Assembly: GCF_003473485.1 (NCBI RefSeq)
Contig: NC_053042.1
Span: 33,942,762-34,006,761 of the forward strand
DNA from: Medicago truncatula
Taxonomy: Eukaryota; Streptophyta; Magnoliopsida; Fabales; Fabaceae
Reading direction: 5' to 3'
DNA: 64,000 nt
Shown here piece by piece: positions 39,696 to 58,376 of this stretch. Position numbers and translations under genes: made by a program. Positions within the stretch are counted from its first letter, which is position 1. Every line of letters begins with the position of its first letter. The notes below the pieces were generated by a model. It searched no databases. It was not told the origin of the DNA and saw nothing but the letters and a program-made list of their open reading frames with translations.

Positions 39696-40100
39696 GGATA
39701 ATAGACATTTTAGTGTCTGAATGTGTAACAAATAGTCACAATAATTCTTCAATGTATCATAATTTTAAAATAGTCTCTGATTGTGTATTTTGTTAGTCAA
39801 ACTAATCTCCGACGCTAAAATAATACTTCAATAGTCACAATAACTCTTTTCATATATAGACTAAAATGACAATAAATAAGTACTTATAAATATTGATATG
39901 ATAGAAGTAAGTATATACTCTTAAAAAAAAAAGTAGTAAGTATATTGAAGGGTTAATATGTCAATATTAACGAGATATTTTAATGTGAGAGACTATTTTG
40001 ACTAACAAATTGCATAATCATAGACTATTTTGAAATTTCGATACATTAAGGGACTATTTTGGCTAATCATTACAAATTCAAAGACCAAAATAACTATTCC
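39696..40100. repeat. Second foldback MITE, different family
   Basis: Left arm GGATAATAGACATTTTAGTG; right arm inverted GGAATAGTTATTTTGGTCTT; arms of about 120 bp pair with each other (phrases AAAATAGTCTCTGATTGTG and AAAATAGTCTATGATTATG). Confidence 0.75.
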
Positions 40101-41652
40101 TGTTAATAATAATTTTGTTTCCGTAAAATACAAATTGTTTTCACCCTAAAAAAAACCCTTATTATTAAAAAATTTAACTCATTATATCTTAGTATGGGAT
40201 TTGGATTGCCAAGAGTCATGCAGTCGACATATATTTGATTGTTCAATAACAATTAAACGATCTAGATTTAAAGTTTGTATTTTTAATTTATGAAGAAAAA
40301 AAATGAATATGTAATAAATTTAGACCATTTGATTCAAATCAGACAATCAAAACAATCCCAACTACAACGTTGCATGCAATTTGAATTCCTTAAAATGTTG
40401 ATTAGTATAAGTACAGATGTGTTATTAGATCTCCTTCCACAAAGTCACCGTAGTATGTGGATCAAGTTAGAGAAAATATAAGAAATAAAAGAGAAAAAAC
40501 AAGAATTTTAATTATCAGGCAAACCCATATATTCATGTTGTAGAACATGTTGATGGTCTTTGAACCGAGATCAAGCCATCAAGATTTCAAGTTTGGTATT
40601 TTTGTTTAAAAAAAAAAATTAAAATATGCATCAAAATCTCGAGTGTTTGGTCTTGATCCAACAACATTGATGTTACTCGAATGTTTATGGTTAAGATTAC
40701 CAACTATATTTTATAATGTAACCATATCTTTCAACGATTTAAACTCCCAAAATATCATCATGTGTGTCGCTGCGGAGGGTTAAAATGAAAAGAAAAATGT
40801 ACCTATCAAATCTCACATTTAATTATGACAATAATATTTTACGAAATTAAACATGTCTCTTTTGTATGATTGTGATGATGGTGTATCATATGCCTTTTAA
40901 AGTCATGTGTGTGGTAATGGATAAGACGACATGTGATCATTCACGATTAGGGCTAACACGTGGTAAAGCCATTAAGACCTTATGTTAGGTCTCACCTAGA
41001 TAAAAGTATATGATTAAGAAAAATTATGATAAAGAGAGGCCTATTATGTAAGATATCAACTCAAAACTATCTAAAGTACACATTGACAATCAAAAAATCA
41101 ATTTGTGAATTTAATACATGAAAAAAATTGCAAACCTCGTATATTGAAGTAGGAATCACAACTACTGATTATTGGATGTGCATGTATGTTTGGGAAGTCG
41201 ATCAACTCTTGAAAGTTTGTATGTCATTGTATTAATATTATCGTTTCAATGAAGCTGCAAAATGTAGTTTAAGGAAGGATGCAGATTGAATTAAGTATCA
41301 CCCTGAAACAAAAAAAAAAAACTGTATTTTGTGTTCACATCAGAGGGAGGACAACGATTTGGGAATAAGGTGTGGTTGATGTTGTTGTTGTTGGTTTGAG
41401 TTGGACTAGATACTGACCCGTGTTAATGGAAAACAAAGCACAAAACATTTATGACCTACAACTAAAAGATTTCAAAGGATACGAGAGTGCTTTGACACCA
41501 CTAGTACGTATATTTTGTTTATCTCCACTGGTCGATTCGTTCTTATTTATAACTATAAAATACGTGTTTCCCCAAAAAAGTGTCACAAACATAAACATTT
41601 TTCATGAGAATAAAAGAGAGTTTTTTTTTTTGTTGACTTGGACAATAAAATG
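40101..41652. other. Spacer, nothing recognised
   Basis: AT-rich, short scattered open frames only; no family signature, no clear repeat boundary. Confidence 0.4.
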
Positions 41653-41664
41653 GTATTAAAAATA

Positions 41665-42844
41665 TATTTTTTTAGGAAAATATAAAATATAATAAATAAA
41701 AAGAAAAAGGTCCAGAGATTGGGGGGTATGGACCTGACCCAGGAATAACCCAAACGGGAATACATTGTGATAATCAGTCCAGGTGAATCAACCCTAAACT
41801 ATCCTGACGAAAGTTCACTAATCACATGTGCAACCAAGCGAACCCGCGTACGAATGCGAAACCAAGTTACAAAAAATAATATTAAAAGTGAACGTTTGCA
41901 AAGAACAATAAGAGTTATAAAAATGACGAATGGATCGACCATCAACACGGCAACAAAATTCAAGTGCCAGCAGCTCCCTGATCAACATCAAGCATAAAAC
42001 GCTCTTTCGAGCATAACCGAAGTGAAGGTTGACATAACTCCTCGAAACCTGCAGATCTCAACAAATTTAGAGTATCAGTGAATCGAAAAAATTATACAAC
42101 CAAACGCCCCAGTTTCAAACACGCCTAAGAACTCATATCGAGGGGTAGGTCAAATACGTACTAACCATACCCTTTTGGGGGTTAAACGAACCAGACTCTT
42201 TCTGAAGCCAATGACCATAAAAAGTCACATATCCTTAGCCGCACCCAATCTCAAAAGCAACAACATAACAAAAAGCAAAAAAAAACACAAACCAACAGAG
42301 CTGCAGCAAGCTACCAAGGTGACCGAAGAACATACGGACAAGGAGATCACAACCAGGTTCTTCAAAGGCTGCAGGAACAGCTTCAACAAACCAACAGAAG
42401 GGAACTCCAAACAAAACATAACCAACAACCTTGAACCTACAAGCTCGCGAGCTACAACAAACAAACATAACAATCAAAAAACAAACCGAGATCCGGATCC
42501 GATCGAACCAACACAATAATGGGAAACATTTGAGGCTTGAGTCACTAATCAACAATGGCCAAACCAGATAAGACCGCCGATGAAAACACGACCAAAACAA
42601 CAATCGCCGTCAATGGTGCAGTTTCCCACCAGGAATAACCTAAGACGATAGGTCCGACACAAGAGGAGATGCATATGTATGGGCCATCTACGCACCACCA
42701 TAGCCAAACACTACATTGAAGAAGAAAGATTTGGATATGTGGAGGAGAAAGAGAAAAGGGAAAGGCAGTGCTGAGTTTTGCTAGAGAGAGGTCAGAGGAT
42801 TTAGTTCTAGAGAGAGAAAAGATTTTTCTGCTTTGAAATCCATC
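41665..42844 (-). mobile_element. 1.18-kb non-coding retroposon, LINE-derived
   Basis: Bounded by the perfect 12-bp duplication GTATTAAAAATA (41653-41664 and 42845-42856). GC-richer than its surroundings. On the minus strand it opens with CTTTTCTCTCTCTAGAACTA, like LINE 5' leaders. It ends CCCCCCAATCTCTGGACC, then a T/A-rich stretch and CCTAAAAAAATA, like the 3' end of legume LINEs. No intact ORF1 or RT is present, so it is an internally deleted or non-autonomous copy. Open frames inside it on both strands carry no known domain. Confidence 0.7.
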
Positions 42845-43568
42845 GTATTAAAAATAGAATTGATATCAATTTAAACATATTTTAGAAAAGCGTACATAAG
42901 ACATCGATTAAATGATAAGATTTTGACCTCGGACCTCAATGGACGAAGTTCAAATTCCATATGAAGTGTTTGTAAAATTGTTATTAGTACCACTTTAATT
43001 AATAATAATTTTTTATTTCCTAAATTTAAAAAAAAAAATTGTATATATTTTAAATAATGTTGTTTAGTATCGAGATAATTCAAACATACATACACGACTT
43101 ACTTTTAATCAACTTCAAAATATATAGTCATGGTTTGTAGGTCATAATTTAATTGATAATACCGATACTATTAGTTTGTACATTTACACTTCAATTTGAA
43201 CTCGACATCTTACAATTGTGTAAGCGAATTTTAGGTGGTGTTTATTCGTCTAGAAAAGAAAAAAATATACAAAGTTACATTATAATGATTAACACGGTTG
43301 TTATAATAATTATATAATATTTTGTTTTATTACTACTAATATATTATTTTAGGTTCATCAAAAAAATATTTTAATAATACATTACTATATTTGAAAAACT
43401 TAAATCACACACAATTAAGGATAAATGTTTTATTTGTTTGTCCATGTGAGCTTAGGTTACTTGGTAAGAGATAACACGTGTAACAAACAGATAAGAATAA
43501 ATTTACATATTAAAATAAAATTAGAGGTGGTTTTACCACCCGACGAGCCTGAACACATTTCTTTGTAT

Positions 43569-43790
43569 CACTACAAAAAAAATTCAAGAAATTTGACTTG
43601 TAGTTACGACCAAAATTTGTCACTATGGAGTAAATTTCCGTAGTTAAATCTGTCTGTGATTGTCAAATGGCTGACGCTGCGTGTTGTCCACTTTTATCTA
43701 CGGACAAAACCATAGGTAATTGGAGACCATTTTAAAAAAACATTATGGACATCTTCCTACGGTTGCAGCTGTCGCTATTCATAATAACTT
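43569..43790 (+). repeat. CACTA element terminus
   Basis: Starts CACTACAAAAAAAATTC after TAT, with subterminal phrases TCTACGGACAAAACCATAG and CCTACGGTTGCAG, which are typical sub-terminal repeats of legume CACTA elements. The other end is not found. Confidence 0.6.
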
Positions 43791-43817
43791 ATTAGACAAA
43801 ATGGCATACTATTACAA

Positions 43818-44017
43818 TTTAATTTTTTTTTTGATGAATTTTTTTTTAGGGTGAGGGGATGGTGCCCCAGTCCAAGGCAGGGAAGACCTTCGGGCTCAAA
43901 GAGCATTTACAAAGGTAATTACATTTACCTCCCTCCAAAGGCACTAGCGGGGCTCGAACCCGGGTTCTCTCGGATTCAAGACTTGACTTTTTACCACTAG
44001 ACCAAGCCTTTGGAGTT
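43818..44017 (-). repeat. Intact tRNA-derived SINE with 14-bp target-site duplication
   Basis: Flanked by the perfect GCATACTATTACAA at 43804-43817 and 44018-44031. Minus strand: GGCTTGGTCTAGTGGTAAAA (box A region), then CGGGTTCGAGCCCC (box B) about 45 nt on, a unique body, and a 3' A-rich end CACCCTAAAAAAAAATTC. Both promoter boxes and both ends are present. Confidence 0.85.
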
Positions 44018-44031
44018 GCATACTATTACAA

Positions 44032-46000
44032 CTTACAATCACTTCATACCTAAAAAAACTTACAATTACTTCTACAACATGGCATAATAAATCAGATTTT
44101 AATTTCTAAATCAGATTTTAATTTCTAATTTATGGATCTTCAACAATAGCGGGTGCATTAAAACCATTACCAACATCAACAAAAGTTGGAAGTCCACCGG
44201 TTGTCAAGCCCTACCAATAAGCTAGTAAAATAATCTTACAAGCCTATGACTTAATGATATGTTACACCGAGCGGGAGATATTCAAGTCACTTGATCATAT
44301 TGACATTATTCGAACCTTCTCCGCAAAGAGGTATCATAAATGACATTTACCTCCTAATTTTATTTAGCACATTATTGACACGTTATGTTTCATCTCTCTT
44401 ATTTTAAATTGTACTTTTATTGACAAAATTGCGAGTCTCTTTTATTTTGATTTATGACTATTTATATATTATGTCATATGTGAATTTGCGGTCAAAATTT
44501 TGTCCAGACTCTATAAAATTCTTGACTCCGCCACTGAATAAAAGTGTAACAAACATAAATGTCCAATTTTTTCCTTTATCATTTAAAAGTGTAACAACCT
44601 AGATGGATATATCTATACTTACCTTTTCATTATCGCGATTATACCCTTAAGCAACAACTTTTACTATAATAAAGATTGTTGTTGATGTTATTAAAAAATA
44701 AGAACCATTTCCATGGTGATGGCTCAACATCATGTCAACGTTGTGCAAAGTGGCCTCAACACCACATGGTACTCTAACACCAAACTGTAAGTCATGGGGA
44801 TATTTAGCCACATCTTTACCGACTCATTTCATAGCAACCTTAGATACATACACCTCCAAACAATACCTACTACAATATGACATACTCCACCACTAGACTT
44901 CAATAACAGTGTCAAGGGTGCATACGCTACAAATTTTGTCAAACTCACTAGACATATTCCGACTGACAACATGTTAACCATTGAAGTAATAACATATAAA
45001 AAATTTCTAAACCACAATATAACCCTCTCCACACAACACATCTAATAGGTGTTGGGCACACAAAACATCTCTATGTCACGATGCATCTTTAAAAACGATT
45101 TAATACAACTAGAAACAATATCAACTTTAGCTATAAGACGAGCTTCGAAATACATGGTGGTCGACAAGATCAGGTTTCCCTGGTGTAGAAAAAGGCCACA
45201 ATTTCACACAGTTTCCAATCTTAGCTGTTCATCTCAGATCAAACGGTTGAGATTGAAAACTTTGTTTCTAGTTAAAACAATCATGACCGTTCAATTGTGA
45301 TCATACGACTGTAATTGATTACAGCACCCTGCTGTTACAACAGGAATCCTGTTCCGTGGTCGTCATAGAGGGAGGTGATCTTTCAATCTAAAATGGAGAC
45401 TTCCAAATGTATATTATACTATTATTATAACTATAATTATTTTAGCAAACACAATCCTAAAACACCTATCACAATCTAAAACACCGTACAACCCACATGC
45501 AACGAATATTCCTTCCATTTCACATAAAAAAGATCATATCATTGATATGTCTTTGATATTTAACTACGTTATCAATGAAATAAAATACAATTATATAGGT
45601 ATCTTTTTTCAAAAAAATTATATAAGCATCTTATTTTGTGGTATATCTTATATCATATAATAATATCTTACGGTCTAAAAAAATTAAAAACAATCAAGAG
45701 TTTAAAGTTGAAACTCTTCATAACTTATTTTAATATTTTAATAGAAGTCAATTATATCGTGGTTGTATTATGAACAAACTAGTTTTTAATACTTAATCAA
45801 GCAAGAATCAACAATTAAAAGGCACTTGGGGCGAAACAAATCTTCCTCTCTAGACATCTTAACATGTGCCCTAAAGATAGTTGTTAATATTTTTCATTTA
45901 ATTTATACTTTGTTTAAGATGTTTTATACTTTTGTGTTCACAGTTCGATTCCTGCATGTCATTCATTTTCTTTAAAAAAAAAAGAGGATCTATAATCGAG
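44032..46000. other. Spacer, repeat debris only
   Basis: No gene recognised. 45930-45975 contains a box-B-like ACAGTTCGATTCCTG followed by poly-A, perhaps another SINE tail. Confidence 0.4.
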
Positions 46001-46001
46001 A

Positions 46002-46003
<2 letters not shown>

Positions 46004-46041
<38 letters not shown>
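46004..46041. repeat. (TA)n microsatellite
   Basis: About 19 uninterrupted TA units. Confidence 0.95.
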
Positions 46042-46043
<2 letters not shown>

Positions 46044-46325
46044 ATAATTGAATGAGTTTTACATATACATGTCACTCATTTATAATTTTTTAACAGTAAT
46101 ATAATATGTAACAAACACACAATTCCTTCAATTCTACACCTCACATAATCTTAAACAAAATTCATTAATCCTATATCAATAACTCTATATCATTATATTT
46201 CAATATTATAATATTAAAAAATGTAAATCCCACTTAAGATTGAAGATCTACATTGATACCTTATTTATATGAGAAATGATATTTGTACATTGGAACAACC
46301 CTCTCTCTCATACTTACATATGTTT

Positions 46326-46740
46326 GGTTTAAATGTGTCATTGGTCTCTGCACTTTCATCAGATTTTGGCATTGGTCCCTACACTTTTTTTTTGTTTGGC
46401 ATTGGTCCTTGCACTTTGTAAAAATATTGGTATTGGTCCCTCTGTTAACTTTTGTTAAAAAAAAAACCACAAAACCAACAGAGTGCCACGTGGCCCGATC
46501 ATTTCACGCCACGTGACACCAATGTCAATATTTTTACAAAGTGCAGGGACCAATACCAATATTTTTACAAAGTGCAGGACCAATACCAATAGTTTTGTGC
46601 TTTTTTTTTTAACACAAAGTTAACAGAGGGATCAATACCAATATTTTTACAAAGTGCAGAGATCAATTCCAAACAAAAAAAATTGAGGGACCAATGCCAA
46701 AATCTGATGAAAGTGCAATGACTAAAGGCATATTTAAACC
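46326..46740. repeat. 415-bp foldback MITE carrying two G-boxes
   Basis: Left end GGTTTAAATGTGTCATTGGT; right end inverted GGTTTAAATATGCCTTTAGT; arms match over about 130 bp. In the centre lie two GCCACGTG motifs, with CACGTG at 46487-46492 and 46510-46515. Confidence 0.85.
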
Positions 46741-47746
46741 TATAATGTTTTTATTATCTCTCTTTTTATTTCTCTCTCTATTGTTTTTGTCTAATAAAAA
46801 GAAAGGAAAAATGATTGTAACAAAAGTTATTTAAAATTAGTTATACAAATATCATTCCAATGATTCTATTAAATACTCAAAATAATTCTTGTGCAACAAA
46901 GACACCTAATAGATACCAAGTCTTAGGACTATGTTAGAGAGCGTGTCCTACTAGGCAAAAGTTAAAGAGTTATGTTATTTGTACAACCAAAATTGTACCT
47001 TATGCAACAACTTTTGACAATGTGAGGAACACTCAAATCAAAATCAGTACAAATATATTAAAAAATAGCAAAAAATGTTGTTGGTTGTACAAAAATATAT
47101 CATTCCTCAAAGTTAAAAGGTTGGAGATTTGGGTCTTCTCTGTACTTGACAAACACCAACTGTCCCCAGCACACGTAATGGTTAAAATGAAACGATAGTT
47201 TTGATGTTACTACTAAGCTAATCTCACCTAGAGAGGAGATGACGAAACCTTTTACACCATAGTATAAAAAGGAAATTTGGTCCCACCATTGAACATAACC
47301 ACCACACAAGTGAGTCATTTTGCTTTTGACATTTTTTGTTTCATCAACTGAAAGTGCCAAATATTTTTCAGCACCTGCTTCAATGCAATTGAAAGGTTTC
47401 TCACTCTCACACGGAACCATATTACAAAGTACAAACAACACACGGCACCATATATTTTTTTTCTTTTTCGGGTTGAACGACAAATATTATGTATTGATCA
47501 TATCAACTACTGAGCTAAGCTCACGAACACACCATGTTATATTATAAACAACAATAACAAATTTCCTCTTAAAAAATATATTTTAGTTGTAATAACAAAT
47601 TGATCAGAAACTTAGTACTCCCAACAAACAATTTTTTTTTTAAATTGTTACATTAAGTGTTTTTTTAGAGGGGAGTGTTGTTTTCAACTTAATTTTAATT
47701 AATGATGGATATTTTACATTTCACCAAACTTATTTAATACTAGGAA
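46741..47746. other. Spacer, nothing recognised
   Basis: The minus-strand open frame at 47100-47483 has no recognisable domain and is probably chance. Confidence 0.4.
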
Positions 47747-47950
47747 GGGAAATGTTAACTTGTGCTCTTGAGACATAAGTTAAGGAACCAAAAGTAGAAG
47801 TTTTTTTTGGAAATTGTATTCAATGTCATAAAAATTTTAAAATTATTTTTTCAACATAAAATTTATTACTTAATTCTATTTTAAGTTCTTTAACTTGTGC
47901 CCTTAGGGTACAAGTTAACATGACCCTTAGGGTACAAGTTAACATGACCC
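47747..47950. repeat. Foldback element with a duplicated end
   Basis: The left arm GGGAAATGTTAACTTGTGCT pairs with the right arm. The right end contains a 24-bp tandem duplication: CCCTTAGGGTACAAGTTAAC plus four bases, at 47900-47923 and 47924-47947. Confidence 0.65.
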
Positions 47951-48002
47951 TGCTAGTATTGATGAATATTTACATTATCACAAACAAAACTAATTAATAA
48001 AT

Positions 48003-48148
48003 GAGTCAGGATCCGTTGACATCAAATCTCAACCGTTAATTTATTTAATCCAAATGCTTTGAATTGTTTATACAATTTAATAAAAAAAATCAACGATTAA
48101 AATTTGATGTCAATGAATTTATTGATACGTGTCAACGGATCCTGACTC
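48003..48148. repeat. 146-bp Mutator-like MITE with 9-bp target-site duplication
   Basis: Perfect 18-bp inverted ends GAGTCAGGATCCGTTGAC, flanked by the perfect 9-bp TTAATAAAT at 47994-48002 and 48149-48157. A 9-bp duplication fits the Mutator superfamily. It ends about 100 bp above the ABCC5 TATA box. Confidence 0.9.
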
Positions 48149-48256
48149 TTAATAAATTATATGTTCTTTCTTAGGATAATATTTTTTGTTCAATAAGTGT
48201 GAAATTATTGTTAACATAAAAATATGAGCAAGTGTGTGTGGGACATAGTGGTGCAC

Positions 48257-48312
48257 ATTATATAATAGAGAGCAGAAGAGAAGAAGCAAAATTCTCTCTC
48301 TCTCTCTCTCTC
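48257..48312 (+). promoter_or_regulatory. Core promoter of ABCC5: TATA box and (CT)n
   Basis: ATTATATAATA at 48257-48267 is a good TATA box; a pure CT tract (48293-48312) starts about 30 bp downstream, near the expected transcription start, as is frequent in plant 5' leaders. Confidence 0.6.
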
Positions 48313-48532
48313 ATTGTTTTACAATTTTACACGCTTAGCATCATCGCTGGCAATCACCATTTCAGAGGCGAAGCTTGTTGAACAACAACTTCATCACCAT
48401 TCATAACAAGCTTGCCTCACAATTCTTCACAACAACCCAGTTCCTGAATTTTGCATTTTTCTCCACTGGGTTTCTTTCTCTACCTTCAAAATTTCATTTT
48501 TACTGCTTCATCTTCGTTTCCCAAATCCTGTA

Positions 48533-48597
48533 ATGCTTTTCTCGCCGACCCATCATTTTGAATTCGTTCCATCTTCATCTATAGACAGTATTCAGTA

Positions 48598-48598
<1 letters not shown>
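48533..48598 (+). CDS. uORF of 21 codons overlapping the ABCC5 start
   Basis: First ATG of the leader, opening MLFSPTHHFEF. It runs in a different frame and ends with TAA at 48596-48598, whose last A is the first base of the ABCC5 ATG (TAATG). Such overlap suggests termination-reinitiation control of transporter translation. Conservation of the peptide was not tested. Confidence 0.6.
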
Positions 48599-56823
<8,225 letters not shown>

Positions 56824-58376
56824 ACAAGTTGAGAATGTCTGAAAATCTTCATAGTTAGTGGTGGAAAGAGATTAAGAACCTTCAGAGGCAGCGGCAATCA
56901 AAAGCGGAAACAGTGGTGATGCTTGAGTTGCTGCCACTGCTGCATTGGCACACGCAGAGACATAAAATGAACACGTGTCCCTCAACTGCTCCAGTGGGGG
57001 GGAGTAAATGAGTTTCCTGGTTGAAAGTGTTATGAGTTGATTCATCCTTTTGAGGAGTTCATGCATGGTTGACATGTTTTGTTACAAGAAAAAAGTAAGA
57101 TGATCCGCTGTTACAGGAAGGTAAACATGGGGTGTCTGAATTGGGATCATCAAGTATGCACAATAAAGTAGTTTTGAGAATGAGGCAGTAGAGTGTTTGC
57201 TTAGCAAAGTTTAGAGTTGGAACTAGTCTTGTGTATTCCACGTTTTTCTTATTAGTTAGCAACGCAGAATCAAGCCCGTTTCTAGGCTGAAGTTTTGACT
57301 ACATTTACTATCCCACAGAAATGACATTGCTTAAATTTTCTCTTTTGCATAGTTGGCTGTTCATTTTTTTTTTTATCATCTCTGGTAGTGTGTGTAATCA
57401 ACTCTTTTGTACAATGTCGTAATTTGCTAGTGAACTATCCTTTGCAATATGATATTATATATTATGAATACTCTACGAATTTAATTTACGTTGTATGTGT
57501 AAATTTGGTTACATTTTCAATTAATCATAAACGTATGACTTTAATCATAGTGACTTTGCTGGTTTAGCAACTACCTGTAATTGTACAAAGTATGCCATCA
57601 AGTATCAACACAGTCTCTGAATTACATGTTCTCTATCTCTCTTGTTGATTGGTTAAAATTCACATATGTCCTAATTTTTTTTGGAGATGTTGGTATACCT
57701 TTAAGAATTTGAGAATGTATAAATGTGTACCAAAAATTAACCTTTTATGTGTGTATTTTCTCCTAAAATTTACATCTTTATAATTTCATTTGCCAATAGC
57801 ATTCCATCTTTGTTTCAAAACAAAGTATGTTATAGAAATTGAAGATATAATAAATCCTTGTTTTCAACTATACCTTAGAGTTTGAAAAATAAGAATCTGT
57901 AAAACAATTAATGATAGTATTTTTTTTGTTTAACATTGTGGAAAAACCAGAAATAAATTATAAAAAAAAAATATGAAATGGAAAAACATAGTAATGTTTA
58001 GATAAAGGGGTGGGTGCATTCAATAATAGATCTCATTCAGTTTAATCAGATGTCATGTGTTCGAATCCAACCATAAAATGCAATAATGATAAATCTCTTC
58101 TTGACAAAGAGTTTTTCCACTCATCGTGTTTTTTTTTTTTAACGGATCTATGAATTAATCTTTGCAGTTACGTGGAGAATAGAGATGACCATTTCATAAA
58201 AAAAAAAAAAAAAGGGTGGGTGTATTTTAAAATAAAAGAGGTGGTAATAATAGATCTAGTCCAAATATCGTGCACCTTCCGGCCTCCATAGCATAGCATA
58301 TCAACATTTCTCTGTGTTCGTTCCGTTCTCTCTCTCTCTCTCTCTCTCTGCTTAGGTTCTTCTTGGTAACGCTAAG
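56824..58376. other. ABCC5 3'UTR and NDUFA9 promoter
   Basis: The ABCC5 3'UTR probably extends to about 57450. Around 58020-58130 lies a SINE-like block with box-B-like GTGTTCGAATCC. A TC microsatellite occupies 58327-58349, just above the NDUFA9 ATG, and is likely in its leader. Confidence 0.5.

Noticed and set aside
42175-42603. Overlapping open frames on both strands (114 and 122 codons)
   Set aside because: They lie inside the LINE-like retroposon, result from its higher GC content and biased composition, and match no known ORF.
43960-44017. Possible tRNA gene (box A and box B both present)
   Set aside because: No tRNA cloverleaf; the boxes belong to a SINE with target-site duplications and an A-rich tail.
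47100-47483. Open frame of 127 codons on the minus strand
   Set aside because: No domain, no splice or promoter context, flanked by repeats.
38583-48290. CRISPR-like or other regularly spaced array in the repeat-rich region
   Set aside because: Repeats here are paired inverted arms of MITEs, not evenly spaced direct repeats.
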